Shown one piece after another: positions 47,554-59,300 of a stretch of DNA of 64,000 bases. The translations under genes were made by a program, and so were the position numbers. The notes beneath the pieces are model-generated. The model did not search any database. It was not told the DNA's origin and saw only the letters and a program-made list of their open reading frames with translations. Each line of letters opens with the position of its first letter. Position 1 is the stretch's first letter. The stretch comes from Petrosia ficiformis. Lineage: Eukaryota > Porifera > Demospongiae > Haplosclerida > Petrosiidae. The stretch covers positions 3,411,373 to 3,475,372 of the forward strand of contig OX345650.1 in NCBI GenBank assembly GCA_947044365.1. The letters run 5' to 3'.

Positions 47554-47591
47554 AACAATGCCACCCACAGTATTCGATACCACAGGATGAA

Positions 47592-50500
47592 ATGTGGCAG
47601 GGTATTGATATTGCATGCCTCATGAGTACGCAATGCAAACCACAGAAAGCGATCCTTGCTTTCATAGTTGGTGTGGTCTTAGGAATAACTTTCGGGTGCA
47701 CTCTGACACTGAGCTACTCCCTCCATGTTAATACAGCAGAATACAATAGGATTCCTCGAATGGATTTGGCCAATTTACAACAAAAAAAGCAAGCGAAGTT
47801 TGAAGTTAACACCATCTATAATACAGAAGTGAGTCAATTACCTTTGTCTCTAGCTAACTCTACAAAGTATGATTGATTGATTGAACTGCAAGTATAGATT
47901 GGAACTGCTATTACATGAATCTTACTTTGAATTTAAACACAGTGTCACTCACTGTTGATGGTAATAATGTAAGCTTAACACACCATGCATTCTGTTGTAA
48001 TATGTAAATACCAGTTACCAGTATCTGCAAAGTTATATATAATTTCCATACAAATTTTAATTCAGAAATTTTGTAATTAACTGTAGGCATAATAATTATT
48101 TGAATACTAAAATCTGTTAAATACTTCACATTTATAATGACCTTAAAAATTAGGATGTGATGACGTACTTTATATGTATAGTTTAATGTCATAAGCACTG
48201 TAAAAAATAATGGGTTATAATTATTTTAACCCTCATTGGTTACACGAATTTCAATTCCTCCTGAATGAGACTGTATAAATCAATGCTGATTTCTTTTCTT
48301 GCTAGGTAATGATTACAAGTAGTAATAATTTATTTCTTTTCATCTTGATCTATATTGACTAGTATAAGGTACATGCCATAATAAAGAATGCAATTTTACT
48401 TCAGTTATATATCTATCCATTGGGAATATAATGATTCACTGCAAAAATTAAATTGTTGAAATAACCAATTTGTTGATTAGTATACAGTTGCAAAAAAGCA
48501 ATCTGGTTTGTCATACAGGTTGTTGTAGCTATGATGATACTATGACATTATGAGAACCAAGTATAAAATTACACTAATAAATTAAATTATGGTTTCCAAA
48601 CCATTTGTGGCCAACAAATGGTTTGGAAACCATAATTACACTATCAGAAACCATAATTACACTATCAGAAACCATAATTACACTTTAAGTGGTAAATTAA
48701 GTAAATTCTTGAAATATGAGTAGAGAGCACCCAATATATATATATAATTATATAATCTATATAATAATACCTTTGTCTGTTGAATTCACACGGAGAAGAC
48801 CCAGTAAATTAGACGTTGACGTGACGTAATAAAAGGAGGCATTGACAGTAACTTTGACATTTGTGCGTTCATAAAGAAGATTGGAGAAGAGATAGACAAT
48901 AATCAGCAACATAATTAGACAAAGAGAGAGAAGTGGTTTGGAGACAGTAGTAGAAAGAGAGTTCAGGATATTTGAATAGTGAGAGACATAGACAAACTCG
49001 GACAACACTAAAGAAGAAGCCCAGCTAACATCTGATAGAGATTTTCATGCAGGTAGAAGTTTGACGCGCACGATAATAGACAAACACGGACAACACTAAC
49101 TGATAGAGAGAGAGAAGCCTAGCTAACATCTCAGATATAGACATATAATGAGCCTGTAGTGTGCTACACTTAGAAGGTACTGTGCTTGGCTAGCTTAAAC
49201 TATATACGAAGGCATTTAGAACTGGAAAGAGAAGTACTGAACAGAGTAGGAGGGAGAGAGCGAGAGACGTAACATTTCATTTATTAAACAAAAATATTCA
49301 TTCGTAGTATAAATATATAAAATTAATTATGATTTAGAAACCATACTACACTACTATGCTTAGATCATACTATGCTTGCCTAGCTTAAACTACCAAAGGC
49401 TTTGGAGACAGTAGTAGCAGGAGAGTTCAGGAGATCTTTGGATGGAGAGATACATAGACAAACATGGACAACACTAACTGATATAGAGTGAGAAGCCTAC
49501 CTAACATCTGATAGATAATTATAATGAGCCTGTAGTGTACTACAGTTAGAAGGTACCATGCTTGCCTAGCCTAAACTGCAGAAGACATTTAGACAAGTAC
49601 AAAGGAGATTGAACAGAGTCGAAGAGAGATATACCACTGAAGGCTTCAATATCACAAAAAAATGGAAATTATTTCTAATAATTTTTAATCATTGATTACT
49701 TTATGACTATAACATTACGAACACCTAGTGAAATGACGGCCGAAGGCCGTTGTTTCGCTAGTTATATATAATTATAATATAAATTATATATTATATATAT
49801 ATTATATATATATATAATTATTATATATATATATATATATGGTGGCATCATCCCTTTGATGTGGTGAGTTCTATATATTGTATATAGACCTTCCATGTGC
49901 ACACTATGCAGGAGATGTCACCATCATACAATATATTGTATATAGTATGCTAATAGGTCCTCGGTCAGTTTTGTGTCCTCGGATGTGATATAGCCCTCGC
50001 AGGCTTGGGCTATATCACATCCTCGGACACAAAACTCAGGCTAACCAATAAAATGATTATATATTTTTAACGATTTAGTTTTTGCAGTGTATATATGTAA
50101 TATTTATAACACCCCACGAGTGCTATATGGGATTTATAAGCACCGAGCCCGAGGGCGAGGTGGCCATATAGCACGAGTGGGGTGTTATAAATGATATATG
50201 GTATGATGAAGTAACACTTGCTTTCACTGATGCGCATGCGCGTGATAAACGTCGTTTTACTGTTTAACCACGTTTTTTCACTAATTTTTCATTAATTAAA
50301 TTAGTTATTTTAACTATTTTGTTTTGGCAGTGCATATATATGACTAGTCTATATTTAAGGTTGTAGTCTTTTCCGTGGGCGGATGCTACTCCAATCAGTT
50401 TCTAGTCTTGCCAGCTTCTTGCTGCATACAATCTGGTTCAATTCTGTATCTTTTGGAAGCCACACCCACCCGGGGGGTATAATTATTGGGCCTAAATTTT

Positions 50501-53500
50501 TTCACTGATAGTTTATTTTCAGAAACAAAGCTAAACACGGCCCACGGGTGGTGGAGATGGCGGCGGGTGGGAAACAATGGCGGGGTAACTGTAGTTGCTC
50601 TGAGAAAGATCGGAGTTTGATAGTGTCTAGAAAGGTAAATTTTATGGTTTCAGTGAAAAGCTACAGAATTCAGCTTTCTTCAGCCTCTTGTAACTATAAA
50701 AGTAAAATGAATTTGCAGAAAACGGCTCTATTTGTTTTCTCAAAATGCATTGTACTTGATGCACGCCATGATTGGTGGGCGTGGCTTTCTTGGTTTTGTA
50801 CTTATTACGAATGACATTTTTCCAACACTCCCACTCTTGCAGAGAAGTATAAAGATCATCAGAAGATATGAAGGTTGCTATTACACCAGGTTAGAGTCAT
50901 ATTATATGATATTTTATTTTGAAACTGATTGGAGTCGCATCCGCCCAGTCCCTAGTACCACCTTAATGTATGCAGTAATGAACGCACAGGCCAAAGATAC
51001 CATACATAATATTTATATATATAGTTGAAGCACCGGTGGGAGTGCTGTACGGGAAATATAGCACGAGGGGTGGGGTCGAGAAGCCTCGTATACGTACGCG
51101 TACAGCACGAGGCGAAGCCGAGTGCTGTCTGTATGAGGCTTCCCCGAGTGCTATATCTCCCAGTACAGCACGAGCAAGACGGTGCTTTAACTGTTTTATT
51201 GTGTGTAGAGAGAGAGATGGCTACCAAGGAGAATTTTACTAGTATGAAATTGAACGAATCTCGCAAGCGAAAATGTCTATCTTTGGCTCTTCGTCAATCA
51301 AAAAAGGCTGCTGTATTACCTCTTAGTGAGACGTTTTTGTGATCCCATTGGGTCCTGTGAATTGAAGAAGGCACCAAAAGGAGGATCAACGAGTTGGTAT
51401 AAATTTGTTGAAAAATATTGTTCCAGAATTGTGTGCTCAATCAGGTATTGAAGTGTATTATACCAATCATTCACTTTGAGCAATTACACGTATGTTTAAC
51501 AGTGGGATACCGGAAAAAGTCATTCCTGAAACCTCTGTTCATTGAAGCACAAAGGCTGTCAGGCTCTATGAACACACATCAGAACAACAGAAACAAGATG
51601 TTACTAAAATTATTATTAACAGTACTGATACTACAATATAGGCTGTAGAAGGTATGGGAAATCATGATTTAGACAAAAAGAGTCTTGATCATAAGCCTGA
51701 TTTCTCCCATATGAAGATGCAGCTCAGTCTATTGCTCCTCCAAACTTGTCTGGTAACTTCAGTAATTGTACAATAAATAATTATTTCATTAAAGTAATAG
51801 TTATGAATTCTTCTCTCCATGTTGTTTAGAGACTTTTTTTCCAGTGTAAACATTGTAATGACAACTTATTATCATTGTTGTGTGAAGTAGTACCGCATTA
51901 GCACTACTACATGAAGAGGCTATTATTGATTACTTCAGCTTGTAACGATAAATGAGACATATATATAATTATAATTATCATATATAAAGAAAACATTTTC
52001 AATAAAATGAAAGAAGATGTAGGGATGTTAAAACCCCAAAAGCATGTGAACCAGGTTGGGAGGCAAACATATATATAGGACCCAAAATTAAACAAACTAC
52101 TTCCATATATATAACCCAACATAAGTACTTACACCGCTATAAAGCAAAATACAAAGAGCTGTACTTGCCCCTGTAGACCTGCCCCTGGTGGAAGGTTACT
52201 GTGTGATTTAAATGGGATATCATTCATAGTTATTATTACAGCTATAAACAAATGATTCATTGAAAGAACCAAACTGTTAATAATTTAATTGTTAGTAATT
52301 TAATTGTAATATTGTATGTATTATAATGTTTATAATACCTCTCCATAGTTTGAAATCGAGCTTGCTGTAACATCATTTCGGAAAGTCAAAACAATGAATC
52401 TTGATTGGTCTCCTGTTGGCCATAAAGAAAGTCTACAATACAATTATCAATTTAGAAAAGCTTTTGTTACAGCTGTTACTACTTCCCATGGACACAAAAC
52501 AAGAGTAGAAACAATATATGATACATGGGGTCAAGATGTTGATGGAATCGTGTTCTTTATGGGTACAGAGGAGAAGGTAGACAATCTTGGACTGGAGGGC
52601 ATACCTATAGTTCAGTTACCTGAACTCTCTGATCACAAAGATGAAACTCGTGGTACTTACGAAGTATTGAAATACTTATATGAGCATGAATTAAACTCTT
52701 ATCACTGGTTTGTACTAGTTTCTGATGAAGTGTACATAAATGCTCTTGGCTTGGAAGAGCTATTAAACAGGATGGATTCAGAGTCAAATATATACATGGG
52801 ATATCCAAGCACAAATGGTGTTAATGATGTTACATATTGTGCAGAAGGTCCTGGTGTCATACTTAGTCGGGCTGCACTGCAAGAATTGGTACAAAAGTTG
52901 GACCAGTGTAAAGACAAGGGTAATAATTGGGACATTGAACTAGGAATATGTGTAAATAATATATTGAATGCTAAGTGTGCAAATGGTGCAGCTGAGGTAA
53001 GAGTGCTATCTAATTATTAAATCACACTAATTTCGTATAATCATTATGAATTCATATATAGTTTTAATTTGCCAGTGTGCACTACTATGGGTTCAATCAC
53101 TGTGCAAACCAAATCTGAGAAAAAACAGTTTGACTTGTGTAATTATTGCACTGTGCACTTGCTGTACTTTACTAAAGTCTGCCCATGTTCATTTAGCTCC
53201 AGGAAATTATATAAAATTAACTAAATTATTTATACGCACTGCAAAAAAATAGAATTGTGAAAATAAAAAATCTATTTGGTTAGTATATAGTTGCAAGGAT
53301 GCAAATTATAATTTAGTTAGTCATACAAGATGTTATGACTGCATGATAAATGTTAGTCTTGCGTAGCCAGCCCCTTTCTTAATATACTATATTCATGGTT
53401 TCAAAATTTATGCATGTAAACAGACTTTTATTATCTTTCTTCTTGATGTAACAGGCACATCACTTCTTTGTGTTAGACAGAAACAGACTGTCAGAAAATG

Positions 53501-54948
53501 TTGAAGTTTTGTGGGAAGATCCGTCCTTCTTCATAGCTATAACCATTTACCCTGTATCTAAAGAGGAACACACTTACACACTACACTACTTCTACAAAAT
53601 GAAAAATATTAAAGGCGTAACAGAGAAGACATATGAATTGAATGAGCAAATTAAACAAATTTGTCAGATTTTACCTAACCACATCTTGGAGAACAATAAA
53701 ATACAAAGCAACTGTGTTGATTTGGGTCCACACAATGTAAAAGATGATAACCTTGATACAAACTCACAGGGCCAATCGTTATCAACTCCAGCAAGTAAGT
53801 TTCATCCATACAACAGGTTTCAAGTACAGGCTTGGAAGTACTTTGATGCTATCAACATATTTGAAGATGAGAGTGTAAAACCTCGTCGGTCTTTAAAGAC
53901 CTTTAAACATCATTCCATGGAACTTCAGAAAGCTTTACAAGAGGCTGTAAAAGCTGCTAGCCGACAACATCATGCTAAGCTGAGATTCAAGAAAATTATT
54001 AATGGCTATGTGCGTCACAATCCATTGTTGGGTAATGAATACATTTTTGATGCTAGATTTGTGGAGGCAAGAAATCCTAGAAAGAAAATCGAACGTAGGA
54101 TCCATCTTCTCCGACCCCTTGCTTCTAGTTATATTGTACAGCCATCAAAAACTAACATAACTGAAACTGTTCATTTTGTGGTACCTATTACCAAAGTCAC
54201 AGAAAGATTTGATACTTTTATGCAAATGTTTGAGAAATTATCATTTGCCCTGGGGGAAAGGACTCACTTAGTATTAGCCATATTCGGAGATGAAGATGTA
54301 CGTCAGATATCACGAAATGTGTCTCGGTATCTTCAAAAGTACCCCAAGGCAGAAATATCCGTGATTCAAGGATATGGAGAATTTTCCAGAGCTAAAGCTC
54401 TAGATTTGGGTATGGCAAAATTGAATGACCATGACTTAGCTTTTCTTTGTGATGTTGATATGGACATAAAGAATGAGTTTCTTACCAAATGTCGACGTAA
54501 TACTATACAGGGTAAGAGTGTTTATTATCCTGAAGTATTCAAACTGTACAATAGAAAATATGTTTACAGAAATGGATGGAAACCTAGAAAGTATAGCATT
54601 AATAGGGAACAAGGCCATTGGGGATATTACGCATATGGCATGCTCTGTATTTACAAATCTGATTACAAAGCTGTGGGAGGTTTGGACACAGGAATGATGG
54701 GATGGGGTGGAGAAGATGTAGACCTCTATGAAAGAGTATTACGAAGTAACCTGGATGTTTTGAGAGCTCCTGACACTAGTTTAGTTCATAAATGGCATTC
54801 AAAATCCTGTCAGATGGAAACCACTCCAAAGAGGTATGAACATTGCTTAACGTCAAAAGCAGAAGTATTAGCAGATAGAAGAGAACTAGGAAAGTACATA
54901 TATCAATTGGAAGGAGATACAGTAGTTAGTGATCCAACCAAGTTATGA
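47592..54948 (+). CDS. Chondroitin sulfate synthase (CHSY/CHPF)-like glycosyltransferase, copy A
   Basis: Predicted Golgi type II enzyme of chondroitin-type chain polymerisation. Exons 47592-47828, 52349-52996 and 53455-54948, all phase 0, give 792 aa; vertebrate CHSY and CHPF are similar in length. Residues about 21-47 form the membrane anchor (AILAFIVGVVLGI...). The N-terminal beta-3-transferase-like domain has FRKAFVTAVTTS, IYDTWGQ, YHWFVLVSDEVYI and EGPGVILSR. The C-terminal GalNAc-transferase-like domain has FLCDVDMDI (DVD at 628-630), NTIQGKSVYYP and MGWGGEDVDLYE (from about 710). In vertebrate CHSY1 the first domain has ADDDVYI; here it is VSDEVYI (204-206 SDE), so the GlcA-transferase site may be impaired while the second site looks intact. 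Copy A lacks 34 codons of acidic stem present in copy B. Intron 1 is 4.5 kb of repeats. Confidence 0.88.
48585..48684. repeat. Palindrome followed by 21-bp tandem units
   Basis: 'aattatggtttccaaaccat' and its complement flank a 4-base GGCC centre. The right arm's 'ccataattac' then becomes part of a 21-bp unit (ccataattacactatcagaa + a) repeated about 2.5 times. It is in intron 1 of synthase copy A. Confidence 0.85.
48757..49008 (-). CDS. Hypothetical 83-aa membrane ORF, possible nested exon
   Basis: The frame has a hydrophobic span (PLLSLCLIMLLIIVYLFSNL) followed by a segment with two N-glycosylation sites (NAS, NST), and ends near a usable donor (AAAG|GTATTA). That looks like a signal-anchor first exon of a gene nested in intron 1 of synthase copy A. 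No downstream exon was recognised. Sequence around its 5' part is repeated at 49398-49465, so it may instead belong to a repeat. Function unknown. Confidence 0.2.
   Translation of the reverse strand: MLSEFVYVSHYSNILNSLSTTVSKPLLSLCLIMLLIIVYLFSNLLYERTNVKVTVNASFYYVTSTSNLLGLLRVNSTDKGIII
48935..49610. repeat. Degenerate tandem duplication
   Basis: 'ggagacagtagtag...gagttcagga' occurs at 48942 and 49402, and 'ggacaacactaactgatag' with 'gagcctgtagtgt' occurs around 49090-49170 and 49465-49540. This implies a duplicated unit of about 400 bp with decay. Confidence 0.65.
49968..50035. repeat. Palindrome with GATGTGATATAGCCC arms
   Basis: Arms 'gttttgtgtcctcggatgtg' and complement surround a 10-bp loop. 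It shares the core 'gatgtgatatagccc' with 56845-56914; both are in intron 1 of their synthase copies but at non-equivalent positions. Confidence 0.85.
50102..50192. repeat. Palindrome with GC-rich CCCGAGGG loop
   Basis: Arms 'atttataacaccccacgagt' and complement extend to 'gctatatgg/ccatatagc'. The loop contains 'gagcccgagggcgagg'. Confidence 0.85.
50358..50962. mobile_element. TTAA-flanked MITE, complete copy
   Basis: Inverted ends carry 'gggcggatgc' and 'ctccaatcagttt' in both arms, with TTAA on each side (50354-50357 and 50963-50966). The right 100 bp recur at the start of this window. TTAA suggests piggyBac-type mobilisation, but the end sequence differs from the 15445 element. No transposase was recognised. 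Confidence 0.75.
51024..51191. repeat. Nested palindrome with GCACGAG motifs
   Basis: Outer arms 'agtgctgtacgggaaatata' and complement ('tatatctcccagtacagcac') enclose an inner pair around 'agcctcgtat' and 'atgaggctt'. GCACGAG/CTCGTGC recurs several times. Confidence 0.8.
51192..51800. other. Intronic stretch, possible TE-derived coding debris
   Basis: A frame from 51220 begins MATKENFTSMKLNESRKRKC and stops after 41 codons. Composition is protein-like and basic, but the family was not recognised. Nothing else was seen here. Confidence 0.25.
51960..52170 (-). repeat. Dispersed hairpin repeat, family D (inverted)
   Basis: 'gatgtagggatgttaaaacc' and 'aacccaacataagtacttac' match 41035-41280. 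It is near the end of intron 1 of synthase copy A. Confidence 0.65.
53237..53380 (+). mobile_element. CACTGCAAAA MITE fragment plus TAGTCT arm
   Basis: 'cactgcaaaaaaatagaatt' begins a fragment related to 10424-10817, and 'ttagtcttgcgtagccag' at 53353 is a lone arm of the 47362 foldback family. Intron 2 of copy B lacks both, so they were inserted after the duplication. Confidence 0.6.
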
Positions 54949-55179
54949 TCTAATATCATCACATATCATACTCCTGCATGCTTTTGAAATTTAACTATGT
55001 AAAATGGGACAGTTTTAAAATTGATATCACAACAGCTTTTCACATTTTATACACTCTATTTTTCATAAAATTTGTATTTTAAAATGAATTGGTCCTTTAT
55101 GAATTGCATGATTGTATAACATACATGCACCACGTGATATCAAGTACTAAGAATCAGGTGTGCCTTGTGTCCTTTACAA

Positions 55180-55975
55180 AATGATTTATTATGTATAACA
55201 GGAGATTTAGTATGTATAACAGAAACCTGGTTTCCTCCGAAATCCTCTCCTCTGAAGTTCACCTCCCTGATTATCTTCTTTTTCGAAAGGATAGGCGTCG
55301 CAAAGGTGGTGGTGTTGCTATATATATAATTACATCTCTTACTCCTTGTCTATTAAACATTTCTAATTCTATTGAATTCCTTGGTGTCTCTATCTCCCTT
55401 TATAAATGTAAGCTTAATGTATGTTGTTTCTATTGTCCACCTTCTTCCTCTTCTGATATCTCAACTTCTAAATATTGATTTTATGTCTGACACTTTTTCT
55501 TCTTCCCCACTTGCTTCTCTGATTGATTACTTCTTCTTAAACAAATCATTTCTGAACCTACTCATTTTTCTCTTTCTGGTGTTCCTTCTATAATTGATCT
55601 AATTTTCTCTTCAATCCTCTTTCTCCATCCTTCCTGAATACTGCTCCACAGTTTGGGATCCTCCTGCATCCCTTACTTCTCTGCTTCAGTCAGTTCAACA
55701 CTTTGCTCTTAAAGTGGTTTCAAAGAATTGGTCGGCTTCTTATTTCCCCCTCCTCACCAGATTCATGCTGGACACTCTTTCTCTTTGTCGTCTTCATGCT
55801 AAACTGCTTCTCTATCAAATTCATAATAATCTTTGTTTTTTTCCAAATCATCGTTTCCATTCTCAAACTAACACAAATTACTATCTACATAATCGTAGTC
55901 ACAATAATTCATCAACCTTCTTGGTATGTACTTCTTCTTTTATCATTCTTTCTTTCCCTCTATTATAAATGATTT
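55180..55975 (+). mobile_element. Truncated non-LTR retrotransposon (CR1/L2-like)
   Basis: Broken frames recall a LINE pol: LVCITETWFPP and DRRRKGGGVAIYI (endonuclease domain), then 'LLQSVQHFALK', 'NWSASYFPLLTR' and 'HAKLLLYQIHNNLC'. Stops and frameshifts are many. It lies in the spacer directly after the end of homology between the two synthase units (about 55170). Confidence 0.7.
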
Positions 55976-56317
55976 TTTAAATGATTCGGTATAATGGTAA
56001 ATTGTTGATCAAAAACTATTCTGTTTCACTGATTACAACATTGATATATATATATACTGAATTATAATATCATATCAGTAATAATTATACTGATTAATCA
56101 ACTTAATTATTATATACAATGAGTTAGTGGCATAATTGTGATGAAATTTCTTATCTGACTGTGATCAACTAACACATTGGACATCAGTTATACTGTTTGT
56201 ACACTTTTTAAGTGGGCGTCTACGTGGGTCTACTCACGTGAGGTCCGCCTACAGTGACCTCCACCCACTTTATAAACACTGCAATTCGCTAACTGTATTT
56301 GATACCAGAGGAAGAAA

Positions 56318-59300
56318 ATGTGGCAAGGTATTGGTATTGCATGCCTCATGAGTACTCAATGCAAACCACAGAAAGCGATGCTTGCCTTCATAGTTGGTGT
56401 GGTCTTAGGAATAACTCTAGGGTGCACTCTGACACTGAGCTACTCCCTCCAGATTAATACAGCAGAATACAATAGGATTCCTCGGATGGATATGGCTTTT
56501 ATTACCAATTTACAACAAAAACAGCAAGCGAATTTTGAAGTTAACACCATCTATAATTCAGAGGTAAGTCAATTATCTTTGTCTCTAGCTATATAACTCT
56601 ACAGAGTATGATTGATTGCACTTTATTACATAAATCTAACTTGAATTAATTCAAACTCAATGTCACTCACTGTTGATGGTATTAACGTAAGCTTAACACA
56701 CACACCATGCATTCTGTTATAATATGTAAATACCGCAAATTTATATACATATTTTTTTATATATAAGATATATAATTATATATAATTATATATGTAATAT
56801 ATATAGTACACTTACAGGTCTTATATACAAAAATATAGACCCGAGGTTTAGTGTCCAAGGATGTGATATAGCCCGAGCCTGCGAGGGCTATATCACATCC
56901 GAGGACACTAAACCAAGGTTTTATATTGTTTTATATAAGAACTGTAAGTGTACTATATACAATATATTGTATGCTGATAGATTAAAGATTCATAGGTCTA
57001 TATACAAAAATATAAGACCTAACCACATCAAACGGTTGCCATGGTAGCATGCTATATATATATATAACTTATATATATATATATATATATATAATTATAT
57101 ATATTATAATATTACATAATTTCCATACAAATTATAAGTCAGAAATTTTGTAATTAATTGTTTATGTTGTTAATTACCTGCAGACATATGAATACTAAAA
57201 TCTGTCAAGTTTTTCACATTTATGATAACCTCAAAATTAGAACGTCATGACTTTATATATAATAATTATAGTGTCATAAGATTAATATTGTAAATCAATA
57301 ATAAGGATTGAAATTTGACATACACAAAAAAGGAATAGGATATGAAAATGGTGTAGGTAAAAAGATTTTTGGTGTTCCAAACTAAAGTTATGAACATTTT
57401 ACTAAGATCAATGTGAACATGAGCAACTTTAATACGTAAGTTATGAAAATTCATAATTGGGATGTTATTTTAAATGTATAGTCGGCAGTTATTATGGTAT
57501 ATCACATGTAATATGCATAAATTATGCATTCACTCAAACCTATGTAAACTTTGGTGGCAGCATAATAATTCAAAAGATAATTTCTCAGCTTGTAGTTTAG
57601 TGTTTAGAATTCTATAGATTACTTGAATGCATTGATTGTCTCTAGCATTCATAATCACTAGTACATACATAATACATAATAACTAAATTGAAGTGGTTTT
57701 GTGTGTTTTATTTACCTGCATTACCTTGTTTTGGGAAATTTGATTGCGATAGTGTCTTGTTGCAGTAGAGTAAAAGTTCTTTGGATTTGCAAAAGTGTCA
57801 AAATTTTAAACATAGTATTAGCTGTTTATACTACACTGGGTTCCAGAACTGTTCTTGGAATATGACGATTCCATTTGTACTACTACAAAGAATGATTTCA
57901 GAAAACCTATCCCTTTTGACAAAAGTGTTCACATGTCTAACAAGAACCATTCTGTAATTGTGTAATGTAAACAATTGGATATAGAGACGCATACATTATT
58001 AGCACTAACAAATTCTCTAGGAGATGTAATATTTATTAAAATACATTAGATGGATCCGGAAGAATAAACAGGAAACTGTATGTCATGATGTAAACGTTAT
58101 GTTTACAAGGCAGTAAAAACAATGGACACTAATTTGTGCAAGTATCTGTAAAGACAAACATTACAACTATCTAATTGCGGTTGAAATTATGAGAAATGTT
58201 ACTGTATGCATATGTATTAATACACTCGGGAAAACATTATAATTATATATTTATATCATTATAATTATATATTTATTATGTTTAAGTCAGTGCCTAAAAT
58301 AATCTTTTATAATACTAGCTAAAGATGCATCATAAATGTACATTGTATGTTTAATAAATTCCAATAATACGTAATATACAAATCAGGTTTGTGTCACTGT
58401 AGTTGATGGAATATGATTTATATATATATTATATATATATTTTTATATATTATATTATATATATTTATATATTATATATATTATATTATTATAATTATAA
58501 TAATTATATTATTGCTGATCATGTGACCTGTGGCCAATCAGAGTGCAGATAATGCGTCACATGATTGAACATTAAATCACTTATTGCACACTTTTGCGTG
58601 CAATAAGTTAGTACACCTCTACTAACGAAGCAGCTCCAACAACAGTGGTAGTTTACCAGATCATCAATAATCATCAATAAATCACTTAGAACACACTTGA
58701 CGGTGCATTGTGTGTTTCAATGTAACACTTGGGCGATCAATAAAGGTCTTGTTTACATAACACACTCGCCTTCGGCTCGTGCATTATGTAAACTCGACCT
58801 TTATTGACCCGCCCTCGTGCTACATTAAAACACGTAATCACAGTAAAGTGTGTTTTAACTATTACTTAATGAGATTTACTATGGGGGTGATTTGTTATCT
58901 TTCGTAATATTGTACACAATATGTGTGCATTTCGGGCTTGTCATAACATTCTTTATTATACTAGAACAGAAGATATCATAATCATTTTATTTTTTGTTTG
59001 CAGTTTCTTTGTGTAGTGGTAGGATGTCTTGACTACATATATCATATAGACGTAGCCAGACAATTTTAGTTGGTAGGGTCGAAGATTATGATTTAACGGA
59101 TTCTGTGGGCTTTTAAAGTAATCCCTGGTGCAAATCAGTTATATTTGTCTGCTTTACCCTCACTAAGGCTCACTACGGACTTAGGGACAACTCTTAGTAG
59201 TGTTTTCCTTCACATTCTGTTACAAAATATTTTATACCAGTAGTATTATACCAATTTCTAATATTGGAGTGGAAGGATACTGTAATAATTCTGTGTGTCT

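Noticed and set aside
50548..50814. 88-aa ORF starting MVEMAAGG as a gene
   Set aside because: Lies inside the TTAA-flanked MITE at 50358-50962, has no recognisable domain, and no splice context with neighbours.
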